From Lactiplantibacillus herbarum (GTDB taxonomy: Bacteria; Bacillota; Bacilli; Lactobacillales; Lactobacillaceae): a stretch of DNA of 55,181 nt. Under the pieces are notes generated by a model. It saw nothing but the letters and a program-made list of their open reading frames with translations, was not told the DNA's origin and searched no databases. Below, piece by piece: positions 1 to 8,110 of this stretch; position 1 is the stretch's first letter, and each line of letters starts with the position of its first letter. A program made the translations under genes and the position numbers. The DNA lies in the NCBI RefSeq assembly GCF_001039045.1, contig NZ_LFEE01000003.1:1-55181 (forward strand), read 5' to 3'.

Positions 1-65
1 ACTGTTAAATCAATGGTTTAAGTTGTTTTGTAACTTTCAACCTTCAGTTGGTTTTAAGTGACTGG

Positions 66-536
66 TTAAGCTTTTTTGATAGCGATGATCTTAACCTGAT
101 AATCGCCATTTGGGGCGCTGACCGTTACCAGATCATCAACCATGTGATTAGCGAGTGCTTGACCGATGGGTGACGTGAATGAAATTTTATTCTGGTCGAG
201 GTTGGCCTCTTGCTTACCAACTAATTGATAAGTTAGCTGATCGTGGTCGTCCATGAATTCGATAGTGACGAATTTACCGATATCGAGTTGATCATTGTCG
301 GCTGGGTGAACGATCTGAGCGTATTGGAGTTGCTTGTTTAAGAAACGGATACGACTCTCTAAGCGTCCTAAGTCGCGTTTGGAACTACTATACTCGGCGT
401 TTTCGGAACGGTCACCGAGAGCCGCTGCAGCTGCAAGAATGCGGATGCGTTCTGGGCGTTGTTTTATTAAGTCCTCAATCTCCTGCTCAATCGCATGGTA
501 GCCCGCGGGGGTCATCTTGTTAAAAACTGGTTCCAT
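66..536 (-). CDS. greA: GreA/GreB-family transcription elongation factor (paralogue)
   Basis: A 156-residue protein of normal GreA length. GreA enters the RNA polymerase secondary channel and stimulates cleavage of backtracked transcripts. The N-terminal coiled coil (about residues 8-75) carries the acidic tip motif GDRSENAEY, close to the GreA signature GDLSENAEY, so the catalytic Asp/Glu tip is kept. The C-terminal part (about 80-156) fits the FKBP-like domain, with SPIGQALANH as in GreA. The ATG at 536 follows a GAGG ribosome site. Lactobacilli often carry a second GreA; whether this is the main or the extra copy cannot be told here. A small-RNA-like unit lies upstream on the same strand and could act as its leader. 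Family call is firm; the paralogue assignment is inference. Confidence 0.93.
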   Translation of the reverse strand: MEPVFNKMTPAGYHAIEQEIEDLIKQRPERIRILAAAAALGDRSENAEYSSSKRDLGRLESRIRFLNKQLQYAQIVHPADNDQLDIGKFVTIEFMDDHDQLTYQLVGKQEANLDQNKISFTSPIGQALANHMVDDLVTVSAPNGDYQVKIIAIKKA

Positions 537-695
537 TTGAAAAACCTCACATCTGTTGAATTGATGGGAATAGTGTACCGCAAATTAACGGAGAAAGGTA
601 TTCGAGGCAAATTAAAAATATTTCCCGGGAAAACTTAGGGATTAGTTAGCTGTTTGCTGAATGAATTCAGTAGTGGAAATAGCCAAATTATGAAC

Positions 696-766
696 AAAAA
701 AATAGCCAATGACCTTTCAGCCTTGGCTAGTCGTGGAGGTTCTCACATTCCACGGAGTTACGAACA
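696..766 (-). ncRNA. candidate small RNA (about 71 nt) or greA leader attenuator
   Basis: The minus strand shows a full transcription unit with no reading frame. A promoter TTGTAT (801-796), 17-nt spacer, TATACT (778-773) would start RNA near 766. The RNA folds into a hairpin with stem CGTGGA/TCCACG (754-749 and 737-732) whose loop side contains CCTCC, and a second hairpin TAGCCAA/TTGGCTA (729-723 and 709-703) followed by seven U. That second hairpin reads as an intrinsic terminator. A further TAGCCAA-type copy at 680-686 just beyond could form an alternative pairing. Either this is a free regulatory RNA with an anti-Shine-Dalgarno loop, or an attenuator ahead of greA 160 nt downstream. No known Rfam family was recognised. 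Confidence 0.55.
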
Positions 767-772
767 GTTCTA

Positions 773-801
773 AGTATAGGCAAAATTATCACAAAATACA
801 A
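773..801 (-). promoter_or_regulatory. promoter of candidate small RNA
   Basis: TTGTAT at 801-796 and TATACT at 778-773 on the minus strand with an exact 17-nt spacer. It fires toward the hairpin pair at 754-703. Confidence 0.6.
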
Positions 802-838
802 TTTATTTGTTAATGAAGTAAGCCTAGTTAACTTAAAG

Positions 839-853
839 ATGGTAACGATTGCA
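839..853 (+). promoter_or_regulatory. cre-like site upstream of nagB
   Basis: ATGGTAACGATTGCA matches the CcpA cre consensus WTGNAANCGNWNNCW with one mismatch. It lies about 75 bp upstream of the inferred nagB transcription start, so CcpA control of nagB is plausible. Confidence 0.45.
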
Positions 854-885
854 AAAGAAAAATTAAAATATTTCGGACAAACCAC

Positions 886-914
886 TTGAATTTTAGTCTA
901 GACCAATATACAAT
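886..914 (+). promoter_or_regulatory. nagB promoter
   Basis: TTGAAT (886-891), 17-nt spacer, TACAAT (909-914). The two NagR-like operators overlap the spacer and the start region, which fits repression by promoter occlusion. Confidence 0.7.
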
Positions 915-927
915 TGGACTATACCAA
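893..927. promoter_or_regulatory. two tandem NagR/YvoA-like (dre) operators
   Basis: TTAGTCTAGACCAA (893-906) and TTGGACTATACCAA (914-927) both resemble the GntR/HutC-type NagR site TGGTCTAGACCA. Their centres are 21 bp apart, two helical turns, so dimers would sit on one DNA face. No nagR gene lies in the window, so the regulator acts in trans. The site type is inferred from remembered consensus. Confidence 0.65.
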
Positions 928-948
928 AAAAGAGGGAGTCAGTTAATT

Positions 949-1662
949 ATGAAAGTTATCGTAGTAAAGGATCAAGCTGCCGGCGGAAAAGAAGGATACA
1001 AAGTATTCAAGGATGCTTTGGACAATGGTGCGAAAGTATTTGGATTAGCAACTGGGTCAACCCCCGTTACGACTTACAAAGAAATCGTCAACAGTGACTT
1101 AGATTTCAGTAACTGCACATCAGTTAACTTGGATGAATACGTTGGAATTGCACCAGACAACGATCAAAGTTACAAATACTTCATGCAAACTCATTTATTT
1201 AATGACAAGCCATTCAAGGAATCATTCTTGCCTAACGGTTTAGCTTCAGATCCTGACGCTGAAGTTAAGCGCTACGACAAAGTAATTGACGAACACCCAA
1301 TCGACTTACAAATCTTAGGGATTGGTCGGAACGGTCACATTGGTTTTAACGAACCAGGGACTGCCCGCGACGTTACGACTCACGTAGTTGATTTAACTGA
1401 ATCAACGATCGAAGCTAACGCACGTTTCTTCGCTAGCGAAAATGATGTTCCTAAGCAAGCCTTCTCAATGGGCTTAGCTTCTATCATGAAGAGCAAGCAC
1501 CTTATTCTTGAAGCCTTTGGTGAAGATAAGGCTGATGCAATCAAGGGTATGATCGAAGGTCCTGACACCGTTGACTTACCTGCAAGTATCTTGCAAAACC
1601 ACGACAACGTCACTGTTATCATTGACGAAGCCGCTGCAAGCAAGTTAAGCAAAAAATACTAA
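949..1662 (+). CDS. nagB: glucosamine-6-phosphate deaminase
   Basis: NagB converts glucosamine-6-phosphate to fructose-6-phosphate and ammonia, the last step of amino-sugar catabolism in the cytoplasm. The 237-residue protein carries the LATGSTPV sugar-phosphate loop, the LDEYVG motif with catalytic Asp62, and [12 protein letters not shown] with His130. The ATG at 949 was chosen because it begins the conserved MKVIVVKD start and follows an AGAGGGA ribosome site; a longer in-frame start at 886 would include the promoter and operators. It stands alone, ends at a strong terminator, and appears controlled by NagR-like operators and a cre. Function is well supported. Confidence 0.97.
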   Translation: MKVIVVKDQAAGGKEGYKVFKDALDNGAKVFGLATGSTPVTTYKEIVNSDLDFSNCTSVNLDEYVGIAPDNDQSYKYFMQTHLFNDKPFKESFLPNGLASDPDAEVKRYDKVIDEHPIDLQILGIGRNGHIGFNEPGTARDVTTHVVDLTESTIEANARFFASENDVPKQAFSMGLASIMKSKHLILEAFGEDKADAIKGMIEGPDTVDLPASILQNHDNVTVIIDEAAASKLSKKY

Positions 1663-1685
1663 GATTAAATTCTGAAGATTAAATA

Positions 1686-1723
1686 AAACGTCCAGTAATC
1701 GTGTGGGTTACTGGACGTTTTTT
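1686..1723 (+). terminator. nagB terminator
   Basis: Perfect 13-bp stem AAACGTCCAGTAA (1686-1698) with TTACTGGACGTTT (1708-1720), 9-nt loop, T-run to 1723. Confidence 0.9.
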
Positions 1724-1806
1724 AGTGTCTATTGGTTCACCAATGAGTTGGAGTTGTGGCAAAAATCATAATCTCTATTTGTGTTCTTAATGTTAATAGT
1801 TGAAAC

Positions 1807-1914
1807 GTGTGACAAAAGCCAGTTGCATTCGCTCTGTTGCATAAACAACGATTGAAAACCCCAATCATTCGGCTTCCTAGGCTATGCTCAGCAACTAACC
1901 GGCTTTTGTCACAC
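1807..1914. repeat. 108-bp structured element with 14-bp terminal inverted repeats
   Basis: GTGTGACAAAAGCC (1807-1820) and GGCTTTTGTCACAC (1901-1914) are perfect inverted repeats, extended inside by AGTTGC/GCAACT (1821-1826, 1891-1896) and an inner GATTG/CAATC hairpin. It sits between the convergent 3' ends of nagB and pepD. A diverged element at 17639-17803 begins similarly (GTGTGACA...CAGTT). It could be a small non-autonomous repeat or a large bidirectional terminator; it lacks a T-run and encodes nothing. Confidence 0.5.
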
Positions 1915-1919
1915 TCTGA

Positions 1920-3335
1920 TTACAGGTTCTGCCCTTTTTCCCAAGTTGTCTGCGAAAGCATTAGTCCTTGTTTAACTAAGCTATCAAAGAGTTCATGAGT
2001 TCGTTTAGAGATTTCACCAGCCGTGGTGGCATTGGCTTTAGTTAAGAATTCCGTGACGTCACCAGAAATGGCTTCGTCAGCTGCGGCAACCTGACCACGC
2101 GCGTAGGATTGACAGCCATCACGGTAGGCATTAACCGTTTCAGCAAATTCGTGCCAGTGGGGTTCGATCAGAACGGAGAGCGTCTTGGATAACCAATAAA
2201 CATTATCGAGGGCGACCGTTGCCGTGGTATTGCGATAGTCTACCGGTGTGTCATCGATATTGGTAAAGAATGGCACGTATGGCGCGTACGCAAAGAAGCC
2301 CATGGCGATCCACTGAATGGCAGCTTGTGCTGCGGGAACGTCGTTGCGAATCTGCAAGATTGAGGAACACTGGTTACGGTCCATGGCGATTGAGCGGTAG
2401 CGTTTCTGTTCACGTTCATCACCGGATGCAAAGGTGCCAAATGGATCATAGGGTGTGCCGTTGTAATGTGACGACAGGAAGAATTGGACGTCTTCAATCG
2501 CAATCTTCTTACTAGGCTGCCGGAACATCGGCATATTCTGAGCGGTTGGTTGTTGTTCAATTTCGGGGTTGAACAACTGCTGTCCGTACCATGTCCGTGG
2601 GGTGTTGTAGAAAGCATCCGCTTCATTTTGCGTGCCAAAAATCTCACGGAAGTTAAAGTGGCCGGGATTAGGATTTAAGTGGTACTTTTCAATAAAGTCA
2701 GCTAAGTCCGTAGCGCCAAGGTAGTTATCGGTATCGCTGAGATCGAGTTCCTGCACGATGGTCTGGTTAGGAACGATTGCGTAGGTATCTTCAGGTAAAC
2801 GCATGGCGCCCCAGTGATGACCACCCGCAGTTTCTAAAATCCAGATGTCGTCATGATCGTTGAAGGCAATACTGTTACTTTCGCCAGTACCGTATTTTTC
2901 GATTAAAGCCCCGAGACGTTCAACGCCTTCTTTGGCACTCTTGATATAAGGTAAAACGAGTGTGACCATGGCTTCTTCATCGATACCATCGTGTACTAAG
3001 GGATCGTAGCCCAGAACACGGGCATTGGTGGCGGTCGTTTCGGTGGCACTCATGCCGACGTTCAGTTCATTGATACCAGCTTCTTCGTAGCGCCCGTCAT
3101 TCTGGTCAGCTTGGGGCGTTGCCGTATAGCGGTAAGCATGATCAGGTAATGGCACGGTAACGCCAGTTGTGACCGACGTGTAACTAGTGTTAGTCTGATC
3201 CTGGGCTGCATGTACGACAAATTTAATCGGATTAATGGGACCGTAACCGTCTTCGTTGCGGGCAACAATAGTAGAGCCGTCCATGCTGGCAGCTTTACCA
3301 ACCAATATTTCAGTACAATCGGATGCTTTTTTCAT
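1920..3335 (-). CDS. pepD: dipeptidase, family C69 (PepD type)
   Basis: A 471-residue cytoplasmic N-terminal-nucleophile peptidase that cleaves broad-range dipeptides during peptide nitrogen use. It begins MKKASDCTEILVGK: Cys7 is the expected nucleophile exposed by removal of the first six residues, followed by the SMDGSTIVARNEDG block typical of lactobacillal PepD. No signal peptide or membrane segment is present. Length matches the family. The ATG at 3335 follows an AAGGAG site. Several pepD paralogues are usual in lactobacilli, so the exact paralogue number is unknown. The gene converges on nagB. Confidence 0.93.
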   Translation of the reverse strand: MKKASDCTEILVGKAASMDGSTIVARNEDGYGPINPIKFVVHAAQDQTNTSYTSVTTGVTVPLPDHAYRYTATPQADQNDGRYEEAGINELNVGMSATETTATNARVLGYDPLVHDGIDEEAMVTLVLPYIKSAKEGVERLGALIEKYGTGESNSIAFNDHDDIWILETAGGHHWGAMRLPEDTYAIVPNQTIVQELDLSDTDNYLGATDLADFIEKYHLNPNPGHFNFREIFGTQNEADAFYNTPRTWYGQQLFNPEIEQQPTAQNMPMFRQPSKKIAIEDVQFFLSSHYNGTPYDPFGTFASGDEREQKRYRSIAMDRNQCSSILQIRNDVPAAQAAIQWIAMGFFAYAPYVPFFTNIDDTPVDYRNTTATVALDNVYWLSKTLSVLIEPHWHEFAETVNAYRDGCQSYARGQVAAADEAISGDVTEFLTKANATTAGEISKRTHELFDSLVKQGLMLSQTTWEKGQNL

Positions 3336-3443
3336 AGATAAGTCACTCCTTATTTATCTCTAAGTATAGGAGCTTGTTAGGGGAATTCAACGGGTAAATT
3401 AGGGAGTTGCGTTTAAAATGAAAGTTCAATGAAGTGAATAGGG

Positions 3444-3491
3444 AGAAAACGATGTCAGGACTTGATGAGAATGCTTGTGAAAACGAAATCA
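3444..3491 (+). promoter_or_regulatory. two weak cre-like sites upstream of mtlA
   Basis: AGAAAACGATGTCA (3444-3457) and TGAAAACGAAATCA (3478-3491) each match TGWAANCGNTNWCA at 13 of 14 positions. They lie 180-220 bp upstream of the mtlA start and could be auxiliary CcpA sites; weaker than the perfect site at 3634. Confidence 0.3.
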
Positions 3492-3592
3492 TGTTAACTA
3501 GATAATGAACGGTGTAAAGGATATCATTGCATATTTAACAGCGATTCGCTAAAAGTGTGCCAGATATTTGCTTGTGAATTGATGAGTTTAAT

Positions 3593-3616
3593 CGTGGCAC
3601 AGTTTGTCGTGCCACG
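3593..3616. promoter_or_regulatory. dyad upstream of mtl promoter, likely MtlR activator site
   Basis: CGTGGCAC (3593-3600) and GTGCCACG (3609-3616) form a perfect 8-bp dyad with 8-nt loop. It is centred about 64 bp upstream of the inferred start, the usual place for an activator, and contains the GGCAC/GTGCC half-sites of MtlR-type boxes. Assignment to MtlR is inference from the operon it precedes. Confidence 0.5.
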
Positions 3617-3633
3617 GGTCTGCCTAGAACTTC

Positions 3634-3648
3634 TTGAAACCGCTTACT
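3634..3648 (+). promoter_or_regulatory. perfect cre overlapping mtlA -35
   Basis: TTGAAACCGCTTACT matches WTGNAANCGNWNNCW at every fixed position and includes the -35 hexamer. CcpA bound here would block RNA polymerase, giving glucose repression of mannitol use. Confidence 0.75.
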
Positions 3649-3662
3649 GTCACCGCTATGAT
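3634..3662 (+). promoter_or_regulatory. mtl operon promoter
   Basis: TTGAAA (3634-3639), 17-nt spacer, TATGAT (3657-3662). It leads into a GGAAGGAG ribosome site (3681-3688) ahead of mtlA. Confidence 0.75.
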
Positions 3663-3697
3663 TAAAGACGTTAAGAAAAAGGAAGGAGCTTTACCTG

Positions 3698-5533
3698 ATG
3701 AGTGAAAATGTAAATACAAATGCAGCGCCAACCGCTCCAGCTGCAAAACCAAAAGTGGGCCTCAAGGCTCGAGTTCAAAAATTTGGGAGCGCTTTAAGTA
3801 ACATGGTTATGCCGAACATCGGCGCATTCATCGCTTGGGGATTAATTACCGCCATCTTTATGGCTGGTGGTTGGTGGCCAAACGCTGGCTTAGCTAAGAT
3901 GATCCAACCAATGGTTAATTATTTATTGCCATTATTGATAGCGTTTACCGGTGGGAGTATGATCGCCGGACACCGTGGTGGGGTCGTTGGTGCGATTGCA
4001 ACTATGGGTGTGATCGTTGGTTCAAATATTCCAATGTTTATCGGGGCCATGATTATGGGACCTTTAGGCGGCTGGTGTATTAAGAAATGGGATGACGCCA
4101 TTTCTGATAAGATTCGCAGCGGATTTGAAATGTTAGTTAATAACTTCTCCGCTGGGATTATTGGGATGTTGTTAGCCATTGTCGGTTACTACGCAATTGG
4201 CCCAGTTGTTACGGGTGCCAGTGCAATGATGGCCGCCGGTGTTAACTGGATCATCAAGATGAAGTTATTACCATTAGCTAACGTCTTCATTGAACCAGCT
4301 AAGATTTTATTCTTGAACAACGCGATTAACCAAGGAATTTTGACACCACTTGGGATTCAAGCAGCAGCTAGTGCTGGTAAGTCAATTCTGTTCTTACTAG
4401 AACCAGATCCAGGTCCAGGTCTTGGGATTCTGTTAGCCTTTGCCTTGTTTGGTAAGGGAACTGCTAAAGCTTCCGCACCAAGTGCCATCATCATTCACTT
4501 CCTTGGTGGGATTCACGAAATTTACTTCCCATACGTATTGATGAAGCCAGCATTGTTCTTAGCTGTTATTGCCGGTGGGGTTACCGGGACGGCCACATTT
4601 AGTTTACTAAACGTTGGTTTACGTTCAACGCCATCACCTGGTTCAATTATTTCATTACTACTGATGTCACCAAAGAGTATTTCTAACTACATTGGTTTGT
4701 TAGTCGGGGTTGCTTTAGCAACAGCTGCATCATTCATCGTTGCATCAATTATCCTGAAACATGACAAATCAGAAGATACTGCTGATTTAGCCGCTGCACA
4801 GGGCAAGATGAGTGAAATGAAGAGTGGTAAAGCCGATGCTGCTTCAGATGCAGAACCAGCCGATGTCATTGCTTCATACAAAGACGTTGATCACATTATC
4901 TTCGCTTGTGATGCCGGAATGGGTTCGTCCGCAATGGGTGCTTCCTTATTACGGGACAAGGTGAAGAAGGCTGGTATCGACATGTCCGTTACCAACACTG
5001 CAATTAGCAACTTAAAAGATGAACCAGGCCTGTTAGTTATCACGCAAAACGAGTTAGCTGACCGGGCTGCACAAAAATCACCACATGCTTTACGTTTATC
5101 CGTGGATAACTTCTTAAGTAGTCCTAAGTATGATCAAGTTGTCGTTAACTTAAAGGCTCGTGACCAAGTTAGTGCTGAACCAGCACCTGCATCACAGGCA
5201 GCACAAGCAACAACGGCAGCCCCAGATGATTTACCAGCTAACTTAGATTTAACGGTTGTTGATCAAATCGTCTTCGTTCACCATGATGGTCACTTAGGTA
5301 CGGCAACGATGGCTACTTCCTTAATGAAGGATCGGGTCAAGAAAGCCAACAAGCAGGTTAGCGTTAAGAACTTAGGTATTGATGAATTAACTGATAGCAA
5401 TAGCTTGTTAGTTGTTTCAAGTGCCGAAGCTGCTAAGAACCTCAAGACACGCTACACTCAAGTTCAAGTGTTGATCACAGCTGATCTTTTGAACTCACCT
5501 AAATATGATAAGATGGTATTAGAATTGAAATAA
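3698..5533 (+). CDS. mtlA: mannitol PTS permease, EIICB with duplicated IIB domain
   Basis: Membrane component that imports and phosphorylates D-mannitol to mannitol-1-phosphate. Residues about 25-350 form the IIC channel, with the substrate-site GGIHEIYFPYV motif near 270. Residues about 395-488 form a IIB domain with phosphocysteine Cys404 in FACDAGMGSSAMG. An Ala/Pro-rich linker then leads to a second IIB-like domain (about 516-611), clearly homologous (VDQIVF, SLMKDRVKKAN, SPKYDKMVLEL) but with His528 where Cys404 should be. The second copy therefore probably cannot take part in the normal Cys relay and may be structural. EIIA is supplied by mtlF in the same operon. Start ATG has a strong GGAAGGAG site. 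CcpA and MtlR control is indicated by upstream sites. Confidence 0.95.
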   Translation: MSENVNTNAAPTAPAAKPKVGLKARVQKFGSALSNMVMPNIGAFIAWGLITAIFMAGGWWPNAGLAKMIQPMVNYLLPLLIAFTGGSMIAGHRGGVVGAIATMGVIVGSNIPMFIGAMIMGPLGGWCIKKWDDAISDKIRSGFEMLVNNFSAGIIGMLLAIVGYYAIGPVVTGASAMMAAGVNWIIKMKLLPLANVFIEPAKILFLNNAINQGILTPLGIQAAASAGKSILFLLEPDPGPGLGILLAFALFGKGTAKASAPSAIIIHFLGGIHEIYFPYVLMKPALFLAVIAGGVTGTATFSLLNVGLRSTPSPGSIISLLLMSPKSISNYIGLLVGVALATAASFIVASIILKHDKSEDTADLAAAQGKMSEMKSGKADAASDAEPADVIASYKDVDHIIFACDAGMGSSAMGASLLRDKVKKAGIDMSVTNTAISNLKDEPGLLVITQNELADRAAQKSPHALRLSVDNFLSSPKYDQVVVNLKARDQVSAEPAPASQAAQATTAAPDDLPANLDLTVVDQIVFVHHDGHLGTATMATSLMKDRVKKANKQVSVKNLGIDELTDSNSLLVVSSAEAAKNLKTRYTQVQVLITADLLNSPKYDKMVLELK

Positions 5534-5569
5534 AATGATATTACTACCATTTATCATATGAGGTGTCCC

Positions 5570-7645
5570 ATGGTTAAGTTCACGCAACGTCAAGATGAAT
5601 TATTACAGTTACTGTTGGCCAATCCAGTTGGACTTTCAATGAGTCAGATTGAAACCGGTCTCAACAGTAGTAGACGAACCATCTATCGCGAGTTTAGTAA
5701 TCTCGAATTAGTGTTAGCAAACGCTGGTTTGAAGATTGTTAACGAGCAGCATCATTTTCAACTGAACGGCTCATCAACGGCTCTGAGTGAGTTTCAAGCC
5801 CAGTTATCCGTTGATCGTAAGCTAGCCCCCGCATTTGACTCGCAAACGCGACAGAATGCGCTGGCATGCCGGTTGTTAATGAGCGACCGGTCTATGAAGC
5901 TGAAAGAGCTCGCGTTAGATTTCGATGTCAGTATTGCGACGATTTCAAATGACTTGACCGCGTTGGCTACGCCGTTCACTGACTATGAGTTAGCCATTGA
6001 ACGGTTGAAGTCGCGGGGAATTCAAGTTGCGGGGACTGAAGGTAGTATCCGTAACTTGTTCGCAACGATTTTAAATAATGAGATTAATGATTATGAGTTT
6101 TTCAAGACGATTGGCAAGTTGAATCGCGGATTAGCTGTTACGGCTAGCGACGAACAATCCTATTTCTTGAATTTACTCGACGCACCAACCCTGATGATGT
6201 GCTATCAGGCGGTGCGAGGATTGAAGAAAAAGTACTTTGCTTCGGTACCGGATGGTCAACTACAACAGCTGATCATTGCACTAACTACCGGAGTGATGCG
6301 CTTGCAACACCAGCAACGGGTCACTTACTTGCAGGGCATCAACCGCGATGACTTCTTGAAGTATCAGCGGATTGCCCTTGCAATCATGACCCAGCTGCCA
6401 GCAACGATTAAGTCGGCAGTTACGGGAGCTGAGATTGACTTCTTAGCGCAACAGATCAAGGGTCTGACGTTCCGGATTGATCAGGATACATCATTATCGA
6501 ATTATGATCTGCAGTTAACGTATCGCGTCAAACAACTGATTGATGCGGTTGCGGCTAACTTCAACTGGTCGTTTGGTACTGATGATCGTCTGATGAATAA
6601 CTTGACGGCGCACATGCAGATTGCCCTCCAACGAGCTAACGTACATGGTCCGGTACCCCCCAGTGCTGAACTGCAAGAAGTACGCGAGCAGTATCCGAAG
6701 TTATATTCGGCGGTGGTTCGCGGATTTGCAGCGACGTTTGCTGATCAAGATTTTAAGGCGGATGAATTAACCTACTTACTCATACATTTTGCTAGTACGT
6801 ACGAGCAGCAGTTGAGCCATCAAGCGTTGAAAGTATTAGTCCTGTGTCCAAACGGGATGACGACAGCACGCATCTTAAAGACACGATTAGCACGCTTAGT
6901 CCCTGAGATTACAACGATTGAGGTCGCCCGGATCGGTAATCTTGGACAGGTCAACTTGGCTGACTTCGACATGATCTTGTCAACGACCACGTTGCCAGGT
7001 TTCAAGTTGAACTACCGAGTTGTCAGTCCTTTACTGTTAGAAAATGAAGTCAGCGCGTTGCGCGAATACATCCATCAGTACTTTCCTAGTACGAAGGTGG
7101 CGGACTCGCCAGCTGACGACGAACCAACGACTAACCTAGATTTCGATACGGTCTACGAACGGATGACGATTGCGAAACAAATTCTAGCGCGTTTCACAAT
7201 CACACCGATTCGCAATGAGCAGGAGACGATGGCAGAGACACTCGTCAAGATTACGAGTCACATTGACACCAACCTGATTCATGATCCAATGGAAGTCGCT
7301 GGTCGCTTGTTACACCGTTTAGGATTGGCACCAGTTGGTATCCCTGATACGAACTTGGCGTTGGTTCACACGTTAAGCAAAGAAGTAACTGCACCGTATT
7401 GCGCTATCTTCGAATTAGACGAACCCCTGACCTTTAAAAGCATGGATAATCAGTCAATTCGATTACAGCGGATTGTATTAATGCTCGGCCCCGCCAACAT
7501 CAGTGATTTTGAAAATCGGTTGATGGGTAAACTAAGCGCACTGGTCATTGAGAGTCAGGCTAATACTGAGACCTTCATGACTGGTGATCGCCAACAACTT
7601 TATCAGTTAATTAGCAAAGCGTTTTTGAACGAACTAACGAAATAG
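5570..7645 (+). CDS. mtlR: mannitol operon activator, PRD/EII-domain regulator
   Basis: Transcription activator controlled by PTS phosphorylation. An N-terminal helix-turn-helix (about 5-60) and a second HTH (about 80-150) precede two PRDs (about 190-300 and 305-410), an EIIB-like domain with Cys426 in VLVLCPNGMTTA, and a C-terminal EIIA-like domain with His600 in LALVHTLSKE. PRD2 keeps His348 and His406. The ATG at 5570 is preferred over 5558: GAGGTG lies just before it, while the upstream ATG has no ribosome site, though spacing is short. It sits between mtlA and mtlF in one operon, the order seen in lactobacilli. Likely target is the dyad at 3593-3616. Confidence 0.93.
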   Translation: MVKFTQRQDELLQLLLANPVGLSMSQIETGLNSSRRTIYREFSNLELVLANAGLKIVNEQHHFQLNGSSTALSEFQAQLSVDRKLAPAFDSQTRQNALACRLLMSDRSMKLKELALDFDVSIATISNDLTALATPFTDYELAIERLKSRGIQVAGTEGSIRNLFATILNNEINDYEFFKTIGKLNRGLAVTASDEQSYFLNLLDAPTLMMCYQAVRGLKKKYFASVPDGQLQQLIIALTTGVMRLQHQQRVTYLQGINRDDFLKYQRIALAIMTQLPATIKSAVTGAEIDFLAQQIKGLTFRIDQDTSLSNYDLQLTYRVKQLIDAVAANFNWSFGTDDRLMNNLTAHMQIALQRANVHGPVPPSAELQEVREQYPKLYSAVVRGFAATFADQDFKADELTYLLIHFASTYEQQLSHQALKVLVLCPNGMTTARILKTRLARLVPEITTIEVARIGNLGQVNLADFDMILSTTTLPGFKLNYRVVSPLLLENEVSALREYIHQYFPSTKVADSPADDEPTTNLDFDTVYERMTIAKQILARFTITPIRNEQETMAETLVKITSHIDTNLIHDPMEVAGRLLHRLGLAPVGIPDTNLALVHTLSKEVTAPYCAIFELDEPLTFKSMDNQSIRLQRIVLMLGPANISDFENRLMGKLSALVIESQANTETFMTGDRQQLYQLISKAFLNELTK

Positions 7646-7659
7646 CGTAGGTGAATAAA

Positions 7660-8109
7660 ATGGAAGCTTTAGATAATAAAATGATTGCGTTGAACCAACA
7701 AGTTGCAACACAAGCAGAAGGCATCCGCTTAGCCGGTCAACTATTGGTCGATGGCGGTTGTGTCGAACCAGAATACATTGATGCCATGCAGGCACGTAAC
7801 CAAGATGTTTCTGTATATATGGGTAATTTCATTGCTATCCCCCATGGTACTGAAGATGGCATGAAGTATATTAAAAAGACCGGGATCTCAGTGGTCCAAG
7901 TACCAATGGGTGTGAGCTGGGGCGATCCAGACAATGACGATGATGACAAGACTGTCACGGTCATCTTCGGTATTGCTGGTTTGAACGGCGAACACTTGAA
8001 CCTCTTATCTCAGATTGCAATATACTGTAGCGATGTTGCCAACGTGGCAAAATTAGCGGACGCTCAATCTGAAGATGAAATCATAAATCTATTAAAGGAA
8101 GTTGATTAG
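7660..8109 (+). CDS. mtlF: mannitol PTS EIIA component
   Basis: A 149-residue soluble phosphocarrier that passes phosphate from HPr to the IIB domain of MtlA. His62 in [12 protein letters not shown] is the expected phosphorylated residue. The ATG at 7660 has an AGGTGA site just upstream; a GTG nine bases earlier overlaps that site and was not chosen. The stop codon lies just before mtlD, whose ribosome site is inside the mtlF end, indicating translational coupling. Confidence 0.94.
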   Translation: MEALDNKMIALNQQVATQAEGIRLAGQLLVDGGCVEPEYIDAMQARNQDVSVYMGNFIAIPHGTEDGMKYIKKTGISVVQVPMGVSWGDPDNDDDDKTVTVIFGIAGLNGEHLNLLSQIAIYCSDVANVAKLADAQSEDEIINLLKEVD

Positions 8110-8110
8110 C

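Noticed and set aside
1807-1914. Insertion sequence
   Set aside because: Only 108 bp, no transposase and no clear target duplication.
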